Shown: piece by piece, positions 36,220-47,637 of the stretch
Numbering within the stretch: position 1 is the first letter of the stretch
How the letters are laid out: each line of letters begins with the position of its first letter
Assembly: GCF_002776525.5 (NCBI RefSeq)
Contig: NC_045446.1
Span: 62,950,161-63,014,160, forward strand
Direction of reading: 5' to 3'
Length of the DNA stretch: 64,000 bases
From: Piliocolobus tephrosceles
Taxonomy: Eukaryota; Chordata; Mammalia; Primates; Cercopithecidae
Notes under the pieces: generated by a model
The model's database searches: none
Seen by the model: the letters and a program-made list of their open reading frames with translations, nothing else
Told to the model about the DNA's origin: nothing
Made by a program: the position numbers and the translations under genes

Positions 36220-37898
36220 ACATTATGTTGTACACCATAAATATATACAATTTTTTGTAAATTAAAAAATAAATAAATAAAAGAGTAAGTAAATACACTG
36301 AATTGCTAGCTGTGCTGTTATAAGGATGGAGCTATTAATCATTTTCTTCTTTATTGTATTTTCCAAGTTTTTAGTAATCTGCTTACATAACTTTTTCTAT
36401 TGTAGAATTAATATAATTTCAAAAGTTAGGTTGTCATCTTGGCATGGCTTTTGAGTAAGAGAAACCCAGCAACAAGAGAAGGGAGGCCGAGTGACATAGA
36501 CTGATGGGGTCGCTGGCAGCAATCTAATAGGGGAAGCAGCACGCAGGCTCTGGCCACCTGCAACTGAGTAATTGTGTCAGTGGACTGTTCTCCTTTAAAA
36601 ACAATGTTGCTATTCTCTGGAATTCCTTTCTTCCAATCTTACATTCTGTACCTTAGCATGATACAGAAGGCGGAGTTAATACCCAAGTAAGTATAGTTCC
36701 TTCCTTATTCTATAAGGGAGTAGCCTATGTCATTTTTAAACATTTATCTTCCACAAGGCATTTTCAGTTGCACTACTATTAATGTCTAACAGTAGTATTA
36801 ATCATGTTTTCCAGATGACGAATGGTTTTGTTGGCACCTGTAATGGAAGAAATAATTTAGCCTCTAGAATGTGTATTTCTGCTTCATGTTCCTTAGTCAG
36901 CTAGCTGTCAGTATGAAGAGATACAGCCCCCTCTAAATAATTTCAGTGCTGTTATTTAAAAGCAGATTAAATAAATATGGGTCCTCGTTAAGCTATTTTG
37001 TGCCTATGTCTCTCCTTTATTTATATTATTAGATCTTCCACAAAATGTAATCTCTCAGTTGAAAGATGCAGGTTCGTAAGATTGACTAGGGGGAAGAACA
37101 ACATGGGACGGGATTGCAAAATGCTCCCTTCACAGAGGATATGATATGTCTCTAGATGAGTGATTTCTCTGGACAGGTCTCAAAAACACTCATTTATTCA
37201 ATACTTACTACTACTGTATTAGGCACAACTCCTTCATTCCCTTCCTTCACAACGAGAACAGCCCTTCTTTATCTCCCACTAAAATTCTTCAAGGACTATC
37301 CCAAATGACATATCTCCATGGGGCACACTTTCTTCCCTATTCTAGCTGATACTGAGCTTTTCTGACAGTATTTCAAAGAATCACAAGATTCTGGAGTTGG
37401 TTGGTGGGGAGGGGATGGTGGGAATCTCAGAGTCTTTTAATCTTTCTTTCAGAAACCCAAGAGAAGTGACTTTTTCCAAGGTGTGCAGATGAGTTAGAAG
37501 TAAGCAATTCCAAGTTTGCTACACAGTAGCCCAGTCATACACTGCCATGTATCACTAAGATCTATAAAGGTCTGTCTGGTCTCCTAGCTTGTAAACTCTA
37601 TGAGGAAGGAGACCAAGTTTTGTTCATCTTCAGTTTGCCCAGGAAGTAAGTACAAAGTTAGGTGGTATGCGCCTGCTCAGTTCAAAGTCAGATGGTATGT
37701 GCCTGCTCAATCGATTTGGTTAGAAAAGGTGCTAGTTGAAGGAAAATCATGGGTTTGATTGGTTGGAAACAGTCATGCTGTAGAAGCCCAAAGCAAGTGG
37801 GCCTGGAATTTGCTGTCATCAAAAACTCTACAACAATCTGAAGTAGATGAGCATTATGACTTTTAGAAAGTGCAATAGTAGGAGATATTCCATGAGAT
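36220..37898. other. Intron, unassigned
   Basis: Unique-looking sequence without a recognised repeat, exon or RNA gene. Confidence 0.4.
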
Positions 37899-37914
37899 GG
37901 AGCAACTCTGTTCT

Positions 37915-38215
37915 GTTTTTTTTTTTTTTTTTGAGATGGAGTTTCACTCTTGTCACCCAGGCTGGAGTGCAATGGCATGATTTCAGCTCCCTGCAACCTC
38001 TGCCTCATGGGTTCAAGCAATTCTTCTGTCTCAGCCTCCCGAGTAGCAGGGATTATGGGTGTCTGCCACCACGCCTGGCTAATTTTTGTGTTTTCAGTAG
38101 AGACAGCGTTTCACCATGTTGGCCAGGCTGGTCTCGAACTACTGACCTCAGGTGATCCATCTGCCTCGGCCTCCCAAAGTGCTGGGATTACATGTGTGAG
38201 CCACCACGCCCGGCC
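37915..38215 (-). repeat. Alu, antisense, with 16-bp TSD
   Basis: Full dimer. GGAGCAACTCTGTTCT is perfectly duplicated at 37899-37914 and 38216-38231. Confidence 0.97.
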
Positions 38216-38589
38216 GGAGCAACTCTGTTCTAATAACAACTGGGGAAGCGCTTGTAACCCCAAAGTCAAGTGGGTGATGTTTCTTTTTCCCTCCAGCTGG
38301 ATTAACATTAATAGTTACATGAAAATAAAGCTTCAACAGATTGTTTTTCCTTAAAATGTAGACCCACACACAATCCTTTTTAAATGTGCAAGTGTATTCT
38401 CATTAGAAAATCAGAATGCTATGTGAAAAAACTTCAGGAATGTTTTAAAATTTTGGCCAGTTTCTCTAGCAAGCCTGCCTGATATCTGAAGAGCACAACC
38501 ATTTAAAGAGGCACTATGAAGATAGTGGGAAGTTGGGAGGTTAGAGTTTTAGCTTTTAGTTTGCCACTATTCCAACTACCTACTCAGCC

Positions 38590-38830
38590 ATCCAGCCATT
38601 CACTCCTTCCTTCAAAAAATATTTAAGTACCTACTATGTGTCAGGCACTTTGCTGTGCAGAGCAGGGAACCAGGAAGATATGGCAATTACATTCTAGAGA
38701 GGAAAACAACAATAAACAAAAGAAAACAAATAAAGAAGGCAAGTTCAAACTATAATAAATACCATTGAGGAAATAAACAGGATGGCAGAGAGTAATGGGT
38801 GGGAAGGTGACAGTAGAAATTACATTAGTC
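38590..38830 (+). repeat. Ancient interspersed repeat
   Basis: Contains tatttaagtacctactatgt, gtcaggcactttgctgtgca and ttacattctagagaggaaaa, a widespread old mammalian repeat that is also the parent family of the 19131/20978 pair. 38831-39503 is otherwise unassigned. Confidence 0.6.
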
Positions 38831-39503
38831 TGACTAGCAAGGCATCACATAGCCACCTATGTAATATCAGGCAAATCACTGAACTTTTCTGGTACTTAGA
38901 TCTCCAACATGAAAAACTAAGGTTGAACCAGATGACATCAGAGTGGAAAAAGCCCTGGACTTGAAGTAAGGAAACTTAAGCTGTGTCCTGGCCTTGCCTG
39001 TAAACAAACTCACCTACATTCTCTCTATGGAAGGAGAATATGAAAGCTGTTAGGAGTTGAAGTCACCTCAGACTAAGCCCACACACTAAGAAGAGCATTC
39101 CTTTCACTTAAGATTGTGTGCAAATCTCTGGATGTTTATTTTCATTTTCACTAAAGACGACCTCCGAGAACTTCAGAGATACTAGATTGTTTTCTATTCT
39201 ATTACTTCCAGACATGAAGCATATTTACTCTATGAATGGGATGAGTCTGGTAGATAGGCATTGATAACCCAAATAGTGATAACATATTCTTCATCATACA
39301 TTAAAAAATACACTTATTTTTTTCCTCTCTTTCATTTCCTGCAATAATTTAAAATCAATTAGTGATAGGCTGAAGAACAAAACCTAAACCACTAGCAAAC
39401 TATTATCTTTTTAAAAAATTTTGGCTATTACTAAGTTTGGCTACAGAGTCAAAGCATCCTTCAATGAAAATCAACTTATCATATCCAAGAAAATAAATTG
39501 TAC

Positions 39504-39665
39504 CGAGTGTAAAGTGCCATTACTGGTCACTGCAGGAGGGCGGGCCCATCGCTCATTTTCCAGTTCTTCCATTACTTGGCTCATGGCACTCTTTAGCCAT
39601 GTGTCCACAGAAACACCGATCTGCTTTAGCAGGTCCAGCCGGGCTTCAGCTTTCAATTTAATTAT
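39504..39665 (-). CDS. FCHSD2: FCHSD2 exon: coiled-coil/linker region
   Basis: A 162-nt exon encoding IIKLKAEARLDLLKQIGVSV, then DTWLKSAMSQVMEELENERW and ARPPAVTSNGTLHS (expected 383-436). The first 40 residues are helical with heptad-like leucines; the rest is linker. Acceptor ttcgttctatag; the donor is gtacaa after TCG, which keeps GT but is weak after +2. A good branch-point match TTCTGAC has its A about 21 nt upstream of the acceptor. The exon is symmetric (phase 0). Confidence 0.97.
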
Positions 39666-39696
39666 CTATAGAACGAAGAAAATGGTCAGAAATCAA

Positions 39697-40182
39697 GGTT
39701 TTTATTATTCACAATAGCAAAGATAAGGAATCAACCCAAATTACCATCAATGATCGACTGGATAAAGAAAATGTGGTACATATACACCATGGAATACTAT
39801 GCAGCCATAAAAAGGACAGAGATCACGTCCTTTGCAGGGACATGGATGGAGCTGCATGCCATTATCCTCAGCAAACTAAGACAGGAACAGAAAACCAAAC
39901 ACTGCATGCTCTCACTTATAAGTGGCAGCTGAACAATGAGAACATATGGACACATGAGTGGGGGAGAACAACACACGCTGCGGCCTGTGAGGGGATCATG
40001 GGTGGGGAAAGAGAGCATTAAGAAGAACAGCTAATGGAGCTGGGCTTAATAGCTAGGTGATGGGTTGATCTGTGCAGCAAACCACCATGACACACATTCC
40101 AGTATTACTTTTGCACCACCCTAATAACAAACCTGCACATTCTGCACATGTATCCTGGAACTTAAACGCTGAAAAAAAAAAA
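39697..40182 (+). mobile_element. 5'-truncated L1 3' end abutting an FCHSD2 exon
   Basis: From ttattattcacaatagcaaa through gacatggatggagctgcatg to cacatgtatcctggaacttaaacg (shown as cacatgtatcctggaact), then an A tail. It is antisense to FCHSD2 and begins about 32 bp upstream of the exon's acceptor. Confidence 0.93.
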
Positions 40183-40369
40183 ATTAGCTAGGCATGGTAT
40201 CACGGGCCTGTAGTCCCAGCTACTTGGGAGGCTAAGGTGGGAGGATCACTTGAACCCAGGAAGGGGAAGTTGCAGTGAGCGGAGATCACACCACTGCACT
40301 CCAGCCTGGGTGACAGAGCAAGACTCTATTTAAAAAAACAAAACAAAACAAAAAACAAAAAAACTAGAA
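40183..40369 (+). repeat. Partial Alu (right-arm portion), sense
   Basis: attagctaggcatggtatca to agactctatttaaaaaaaca. It follows the L1 A tail directly and may have entered through it. Confidence 0.85.
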
Positions 40370-40536
40370 AGTATACAACTGTCACGAAAGGAAATTACTT
40401 AAAAGGAAAAGAATCATACATGATCCTATCAGTCTTACATGGCAAATATTCTCAAGGCTTTGTCCACATGCAGACATATATTTGCACAACTGTATTCTTT
40501 GTGGCAATGCAGCTTTTATTTTTTAAGTTACCATTT

Positions 40537-40841
40537 TTTTTTTAATTTTTAATTTTTTTGAGGTGGAGTCTCACTCTGTCACGCAGGCTGGAGTGCAGTG
40601 GTGCAATCTTGGCTCATTGCAACCTTCGCCTCCCAGGTTCAAGCAATTCTCCTGCCTCAGCCTCCCAAGTAGCTGGGATTACAGGTGTGTACCACCACAC
40701 CTGGCTAATTTCTGTATTTTTAGTAGAGTTGGGGTTTTGCCAAGTTGGCCAGGCTGGTGTCGAACTCCTGACCTCAGGTGATCCACCTGCTTCAGCCTCC
40801 CAAAGTGCTGGGATTACAGGCGTGAGCCACCTCACCCAGAC
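40537..40841 (-). repeat. Alu, antisense
   Basis: Full dimer. Perfect target-site duplications AAGTTACCATTT lie at 40525-40536 and 40842-40853. Confidence 0.96.
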
Positions 40842-41077
40842 AAGTTACCATTTGTTATAAACTTCTTGTTTATATCCCTACCAAAAAAAGGAAATCAAGC
40901 CTTTTTCCCCTTCAAATTAATCAAGTTCTTCCTAATCGATTAATTAGAACAATCTTGATATTTACTAGCAACTCTTCCTTGGCACAGATGCTGATTCTTC
41001 ACTTGGAGCAGGGCAAGAGAAAGGGCGAGGGAGGGGAGATAGTGAAGAAGGGAAAGAGAGGGTGGAGCGGGGTGGAG

Positions 41078-41100
41078 GGAAGAAGAGAGAGAGAGAGAGA
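41078..41100. repeat. (GA)n tract
   Basis: A short pure GA run within a longer purine-rich stretch (about 41010-41130). Confidence 0.9.
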
Positions 41101-41191
41101 CACAGAGGCAGAGAGACAGAGATCAGGAACAAAAGAAAAGAATCAGAGTATCCTAACAATGAAATACTTGCTTTTTTTTTTTTTTTTTAAT

Positions 41192-41299
41192 AAAAAGTAT
41201 GGAATGCTTCATGAATTTAAGTGTCATCCTTGCATAGGAGCCATGCTAATCTTCTCTGTATCATTCCAATTTTAGTATATGTGATATTGAAGTGAACAC
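41192..41299 (-). pseudogene. RNU6: U6 snRNA pseudogene (retroposed)
   Basis: Read on the minus strand this is a U6-like RNA of about 106 nt. It has the conserved stretches ATATACTAAAATTGGAA, GATACAGAGAAGATTAGCATGG with one change (GATACAGAGAAGATTAGC followed by ATGG), and AGGATGACA, and it ends in a T run. Several substitutions break it, including the ACAGAGA-adjacent flank and the 5' stem (GTTCACTTCAATATC instead of the normal GTGCTCGCTTCGGC-type start). A poly(A) tract of about 18 A follows the 3' end, which marks L1-mediated retroposition rather than a Pol III gene. No U6 promoter (TATA, proximal element) is visible upstream. It is not expected to function. Confidence 0.93.
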
Positions 41300-41312
41300 A
41301 TACTTGCATTTT

Positions 41313-41619
41313 TTTTTTTTTTTTTTTTTTTTTTTGAGACGGAGTCTCATTCTGTCACCCAGGCTGGAGTGCAGTGGCGCGATCTCCACTCACTGCAAGC
41401 TCTCCCTCACGGGTTCACGCCACTCTCCTGCCTCAGCCTCCCGTGTAGCTGGGACTACAGGCGCCCGCCACCGCACCCGGCTAATTTTCTTTGTATTTTT
41501 AGTAGAGACAGGGTTTCACCGTGTTAGCCAGGATGGTCTCGATCTCCTGACCTCGTGATCCGCCTGTCTCAGCCTCCCAAAGTGCTGTGATTACAGGCTT
41601 GAGCCACCGCGCCCAGCCC
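41313..41619 (-). repeat. Young AluY, Old World monkey type, antisense
   Basis: A long T head, then a nearly intact AluY with caggcttgagccaccgcgcc. CATACTTGCATTT is duplicated at 41299-41312 and 41620-41633, overlapping the 5' end of the U6 pseudogene. Confidence 0.93.
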
Positions 41620-41744
41620 CATACTTGCATTTTGACAAGGGCACAGTATTGATGATAGATCAAATATAACTTGTGAAGAGGAAGAGATCAAGAGTGATAA
41701 AGTCTGCTTCCTTTTCCTGTTCATAAGGCTATGCCTCAGAATAT

Positions 41745-42390
41745 CTTGAAATCCAGCATTTTCAGTAGCCTTCTAACCCGTCTCCTGGACTTTGTATTCT
41801 CTTCTGTAATCCATCTTTTACAGTCTGTGAATGACCTTATCATGTTGCTTCCCTGTTAAAAAACTTCCATAACTCTTGATTATCTACTGAGTAAAGAATT
41901 AACTAATTCTTAACTAGGAATAAAAAATATCTTTCACAGTTTGGCTGAGTTATTTCCTTCTACTGCTTCTTTCCACACCCCCCCCATGTTCCCACCCCAC
42001 TGTCCCACTTGCTGTTCCTCCGATCCATCATGTGCTTGCGTGCCTGTGTGTATGCCAGTCCCTCTGTAAATGCCTTCTCATTGCTTTTTGATGCCTGGTG
42101 AGTGGCTTATCTTTTGACAGTCTGTTCAAGTATTACCCTTTCCACAAAGATTTTTCTAAGTATTTCTCTACCTTCCTCAGGCAGTAAATAACTCCTTTTC
42201 CTCTGCTCCTAAAGCACTCCATATAGATCTAATTACAATGTGATAGGCACTAAATTATACTTAGCTATTTAACTAAGTATGCCTGTTTGATATAACTGGG
42301 GGCTCCTTTAAGACTCGAGCATTGACATTCAGTGTTATTCTCCTGTTACGTGTTCAGTAACCTTTTTTGAATAAATATCCTATATAACTG
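41745..42390 (+). repeat. L2 element, 3' region
   Basis: Ordered L2 landmarks: gaccttatcatgttgcttcc, gtccctctgtaaatgccttc, tcctctgctcctaaagcact, ttgaataaatatcc. Confidence 0.75.
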
Positions 42391-42593
42391 TGCTTCTACT
42401 TTTCCAAGGAAAGACTGAACGGGCTCTACCAATTCTTTCAAGATTGGCTCTACCAAACTTGAAAGACTGCCATTCAATGATACTGAGTTATAAACTACTG
42501 TGTCTCTTTAATAACAATAATTTTTAATATTAAAGAACTTCTCTCTAGCAATTCTAACATTCTTCAGCACAAGCTTAAAGAATTCCCCCTTTG

Positions 42594-42896
42594 GGTCGGG
42601 CATGGTGGCTCACGCCTGTAATCTCAGCACTTCGGGAAGCCGAGGGGGGCAGATCACGAGGTCAGGAGATCGAGACCATCCTGGCTAACACGTTGAAACC
42701 CTGTGTCTACTAAAAATACAAAAAAGTAGCTGGGTGTGGTGGCAGGCGCCTGTAGTCCCAGCTACTAGGGAGGCTGAGGCAGGAGAATGGCATGAACCTG
42801 GGAGGTGGAGTTTGCAGTGAACCGAGATTGTGCCACTGCACTCCAGCCTGGGTGATGGTGTGAGACTCCGTCTCGAGGGAAAAAAAAAAAAAAAAA
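42594..42896 (+). repeat. AluY-like, sense, with 17-bp TSD
   Basis: Full dimer with a poly(A) tail. AAAGAATTCCCCCTTTG is perfectly duplicated at 42577-42593 and 42897-42913. Confidence 0.97.
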
Positions 42897-43153
42897 AAAG
42901 AATTCCCCCTTTGACTTGTTGACTTGGCTGCCTTTATTGATTAACTTGTTTGTCAACTAACAGTAATATTTTTGCTTTTAAACTAAATTTATGATGTGGC
43001 TGGCAGAAATAGCAGAGATTGAGAATAAAAAGTTCCTATTCTCCAAATTCAGGAAAGGGAATAACTATATATTCTTTAGCCCTTGTTTCATAAACCATAA
43101 ACGAGTAACCACAGAACTAGTTTTAAATCCCTTCTGATCAGAAAGTAACTGCT

Positions 43154-43442
43154 GGCCGGGTGCGATGGCTCACACCTGTAATCCCAGCACTTTGGGAAGC
43201 TGAGGCGGGTGGATCACTAGGTCAAGAGATCAAGACCATCCTGGCTAACACGGTGAAACCCCGTCTCTAGTGAAAATACAAAAATTTAGCCGGGCGTGGT
43301 GGCGGACGCCTGCAGTCCCAGCTACTCGGGAGGCTGAGGCAGGAGAATGGCGTGGACCCGGGAGGCGGAGCTTGCAGTGAGCTGAGATCCGGCTACTGCA
43401 CTCCAGCCTGGACGACAGAGACTCCGTCTCAAAAAAAAAAAA
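43154..43442 (+). repeat. Young AluY, Old World monkey type, sense
   Basis: Near-intact copy with gagatccggctactgcactc in the right arm. Target-site duplications AGAAAGTAACTGCT flank it (right copy 43442-43455). Confidence 0.95.
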
Positions 43443-43671
43443 GAAAGTAACTGCTGCTTTGCTCCAACAGCCATGCCTCTGAAAGTCGGCCAATCTGTGA
43501 CAGCTTCTGCTTCTACTAGTCCTCCAAACTCTAAACACCATGGCTAAAAGTGAGTCAACTCCTTAAACATTCCTAGTTTTGAAAATCTGCCAATCCCTGA
43601 CATTCAACCTTCTCAAAACCGTATATATATCAACTCTTGCTTTGTTCAGAGTGAATGTGTTTTGTGTCATT

Positions 43672-43731
43672 CTCTTTTGCTAAGCAAGTAATACATTCAG
43701 CCTCTTTTGCTTAGCAAGTAATGCATTCAGC
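43672..43731 (+). repeat. 30-bp tandem duplication
   Basis: Two adjacent 30-bp units (43672-43701 and 43702-43731) starting ctcttttgct and ending cattcagc, differing at two positions. The surrounding CCAATC motifs and a TATA-like stretch hint at a decayed LTR, but the ends were not found. Confidence 0.85.
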
Positions 43732-43848
43732 TTCATTGTTTCACATATGCAAGTGGTGATCTCTTCCTTAACATTTAAGGTTCCACTAAGTTAATTTTGA
43801 GGACTCTCATTTGGTGGCTTTCTGTGGGACTCTTGGACAAACAAGTTG

Positions 43849-43975
43849 GAGCTGGTGTAGTGGCTTGTACCTGGAGTCCAAGCTACTCAGGAGACTGAGG
43901 AGGGAGGCTCACTTGAGTCCAGGAGTTTGAGGCTACAGTGAGCTATGATCATGCCTCTGAATACATAGCCATTGC
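43849..43975 (+). repeat. Sense Alu monomer
   Basis: gagctggtgtagtggcttgt to ctatgatcatgcctctga. A single arm, old. Confidence 0.75.
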
Positions 43976-44004
43976 AATTCAGTGACAAATACTTTTGGTA
44001 CACA

Positions 44005-44140
44005 ATTTTTTTTTTTTTTTTTAAGAGCCAGAGTGGTTGCTCTTGCCCAGGCTGGTCTTGAACTCCTGAGCTCAAGCAATCCTCCCACCTTGGCCTGCAA
44101 AAGTGTTGGGATTACAGGTGTGAACTGCTGTGCCCAGCAA
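44005..44140 (-). repeat. Antisense Alu monomer
   Basis: A T run, then cttgcccaggctggtcttga and tgggattacaggtgtgaact. Together with the monomer to its left it makes an inverted pair with a 30-bp spacer. Confidence 0.8.
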
Positions 44141-45292
44141 GTACACAATTTTGATTTCCCTCCAAATTGTCTGCTTGGCAAGTTGATATCAAAAACAATT
44201 TGTGTTCTGACTTGTTTCACTGGGCTTTCTTTGCTGAATTAATTTTTTTATATTAATGTTTTTAAGTAAATAGACTTTTATAAAAATTGAGGTAAAACAT
44301 TACATATGTTTACTATGTGAACCATTTTAATTTACTATATGAACCATTTTAAAGTATACAATACAATCGTTTGGGTATCATATACCTCTTTATATAAGAT
44401 AATTGGAATTTTTGGCTTAGAGGCATGCCATTTGGTAAACACTCTTGCAAAAATCTGCTTATTCTTTTCATAATTTTCTCTTTTTGGTAAAAATTTATTG
44501 ACATATAGCTCAGGTGAGACAAAGACCTTTTGGCACACAACTTTATTATTATTTTTTTTTTTAGGACCATACAATTCACTCAAGTCTGAGATTCAATGGC
44601 TTATAGTATATTCACAGTTACCATCACCACAGTCAATTTTAGAATAGTTTATAACCTCCAAAAGAAATCATGAACCATTTACCTATTGATCTCCAGCCCC
44701 CTATTCCCTGTAGTCTTGACAACCGCTATTCTACTTTCTGTCTATATAGATTTGTCTATTCCGGACATTTAACACATATGAAATAATATAATACATGGTC
44801 TTTTATGACTAACTCCTCTCACTTTGCATAATATTTTCAAAATTCATCTATGTTGTAACATGTATCAGTATTTCATTCCTTTTAATGACCAAATAACATT
44901 CTATTGTGTGGATATAGATTAGAATGTTTATCCATTTGTCAGTTGGTAGTCATTTAGGTTGCTTCTATTTCTTGGCTATTATGAATAATATTGCTATAAA
45001 CGTGTGTGTACAAGTTTTAGGGTGGACATGTTTTCACTTCTTTTGGGTTTATACATAGGGCTGGCATTGCTGGATCATGAAGTAATGCTAAGTTTAACCA
45101 TCTGGGGAAATATTAGACTGTTTTTCAACGTGGCTCTATCATTTGATTCCACCAGTAGGGTATGAGGGTTTCTCCACATTCTGGTAATCACTTGTTAATG
45201 TCTGCCTTTTGATTCTAGCCATGCTAGTGGGTATAAAGTAGTATCTTACTGTTGTTTGCATTTTCCTGGATAACTATCAATGTTACAAATCT

Positions 45293-45590
45293 TAGGCCAG
45301 GCACGGTGGCTCATGCCTATAATCCCAGCACTCTGGGAGGCTGAGGTGGGTGGATCACGAGGTCAGGAGTTTGAGACCAGCCTGGCCAACACAGTGAAAC
45401 TCCGTCTCTACTAAAAATACACAAAATTAGCCGGGCGTGGTGGCGAGTGCCTGTAATTCCAGCTACTCAGGAGGCTGAGGCAGGAGAATCGCTTGAACCC
45501 GGGAGGTGGAGGTTGCAGTGAACTGAGATCAGGCCATTGCACTCCAGCCTGGGCCACAGTGTGAGACTCGGTTTCCGAAAAAAAAAGAGA
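45293..45590 (+). repeat. Alu (AluS-like), sense
   Basis: Full dimer ggccaggcacggtggctcat to a short A tail. Confidence 0.96.
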
Positions 45591-46024
45591 GAGAATCTTT
45601 TCATGTAGTTATTTATTGGTCATTCATACATCTTCTTTGGAGAAATGTCTATTCAGATCCTTTTCCTATTTTTAAGTTGAGTATTTTTCTTTGCCGTTTT
45701 ATTATTACGAGTTTTAATATATTCTAGAAGCAAGTTTCTATCAGATACATGATTTGCAAATATTTTCCCCCATTCTGTGGGCTTTCATTTTCTTGACAGT
45801 GTCCTTTGAAACATGAAAGTTTTAAATTTTGATGATGTCTAATTTATCTAGTTTTTCTTTTGTTGCTTAGGCTTTAGTGTTATATCTAAGAAACTAATCC
45901 AAGGCCACAAAGACTTACCCCTGTGTTTTGTTTTGTTTTGTTTTGTTTGTAAGTTTATTAGCTTTCGCAGTTACATTTAGGTGTTCATTGTGAGTCAGTT
46001 TGTATATATGATGTGAAGTGGGGT

Positions 46025-46394
46025 TGTTAAGATAATTAACTGGAAGGTCATTAAACTGAGGCAGCTCCAGCATCCCGGCTTCCTATGTAAGCAAACCAAA
46101 ACTCAACTCAGTATAAATGGTAAAACAAAACTGAAGCTTAACCAATCAAAAACTGCCAACTACCTTCTAACTAGAAACCTTCCACTGGAATGATCCAAAA
46201 AAGGCTACTACTGTGCCACTTTAACCAATCAAATATTTGCTTTGTTTTGCTTCTGAGTTCACCCTATAAAAGCATTCCTCTGGTGTTCCATTGGTGGAAC
46301 TCTGAACTGCATACGATCTGGTGCTGCCCAAGTAATTATTGCTATTTTCTCAAATAAAAAAAAAATTTAATGTGCCTAAGTTTATCTTTTAACA
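46025..46394 (+). mobile_element. Solo LTR, probably class I (ERV1)
   Basis: A 370-bp element with inverted termini TGTTAAGATAA and (complement of) TTATCTTTTAACA. It has two AACCAATCAAA (CCAAT) boxes near 46140 and 46223, a TATA-like CCTATAAAAG at 46263-46272, and AATAAA near 46355, the normal LTR promoter and poly(A) order. The L1 target is duplicated as GGGT and GAGT, a 4-bp duplication with one mismatch that fits class I. No internal region is present. Confidence 0.8.
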
Positions 46395-46465
46395 GAGTCA
46401 AACTTCATTCTTTTGCATATGGATATCCACTTGCCCTACCACCATTCTAGTATGCTTTTGCTTTT

Positions 46466-46752
46466 TTAAGAGACAGGGTCTTACTGTTGCCCAAGCTGGA
46501 ATGCAGTGTTATGATGATAGCTCACTGTAGCCTCGAACTGCTGGGCTCAAGTGATCCTCCCACTGTAGCCTTCCCAGTAGCTAGGACTATAGGTGCATGC
46601 CACCATGCCTGGCTAATTTCTAAATTTTTTTGTAGAGACAGCCGTCTCACTATGTTGCCTAGGCTGATCTTGAACTTCTGGCCTCAAGTGATCCTCCTGA
46701 CTCAGTCTCCCAAAATGCTGGGATTACAGGTGTGAGCCACTGTGCCTGACCT
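46466..46752 (-). repeat. Alu (AluJ-like), antisense
   Basis: taagagacagggtcttactg to gccactgtgcctgacc. Well diverged. Confidence 0.93.
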
Positions 46753-47611
46753 CTAGTATTCATTTTAAAACAAAGAAATGTTTTTATTTTTGTTTTTTAA
46801 AAGAGTGAACCAACAAGCTCTTTCTTAGAAATCACATATGCAAGACATTTAATTGTGGAAGCAGAAAAGAGAGAAGTATTCAGTACATTCTATTTTCTCA
46901 AAGCAGTTATTCAAGTAATCTAGTTTTTATAAGATTTATTTTGTCAGTATTTTACCAAACAACAGATAAACATGGTATTTGCCAACTCAGATTGACTGCA
47001 GTTCCAGAATTAAACACTGCTATCTTCCCTTTAGGGTTTCAGTTGCTTATAAGTTAAAAATTGTCTAAAAGCAGAACTTTCTAGTGTTCTCAAATGAATT
47101 TTCATGACTTGCCAACTGATTAAAAAATTTCAGAGCATAGCTCTCTGTAAACTTGATGGCATTCCAGATACTACTTGACCAAATCATTTTTAGAACCTTT
47201 AAAGAGGTAGAACTTTAAAAAATAATATTTAAAAAATCCAGATATTTTAGGATACATAATCTTGGTTTATAAACACAGTCAATTACCTAGATTTTAACAC
47301 AAAATTTAACATAAGCATATATACATGTAAAGCTATAGTTGAATTTCAAGTCTGTAAATCTAATTTGGACTTAATTCATTTGCCTTCAACATATCTCTTC
47401 TTTAAGGATAAGGACTGTGTGTATTGTATTACTATTTAGGACAGTGCTTTACTTGTAGAATAGAATCAATAATGGTAGATAATAGTATTTGCTACTCCAT
47501 GTTTGGTACCTTAAAAAAAACTCCAAACAGCTTTTATCATAGGTACTAGAAACTATATCATCATGTATTTCATTTAATCCACAAAACAATTCTAGGGGTC
47601 AATATTATAAA
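46753..47611. other. Intron, AT-rich, unassigned
   Basis: No recognised element or exon. Confidence 0.4.
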
Positions 47612-47635
47612 CTCTATCTATCTATCTAGCTAGCT
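47612..47635. repeat. (TCTA)n/(GCTA)n tract
   Basis: About six tetranucleotide units just before an antisense Alu, probably grown from its A-rich tail. Confidence 0.9.
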
Positions 47636-47637
47636 GT

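Larger units (their letters stand above)
44225..46465 (-). mobile_element. Antisense L1 (old), split by Alu and an LTR
   Basis: Antisense L1 landmarks: gctattatgaataatattgc, gctggcattgctggatcatg, gcaaatattttcccccattc, ttcttttgcatatggatatc. A sense Alu (45293-45590) and a solo LTR (46025-46394) interrupt it. No intact ORF. Confidence 0.9.

Noticed and set aside
37950..38354. 134-codon open frame on the plus strand
   Set aside because: Mostly Alu translation (SPRLECNG-type start). No gene.
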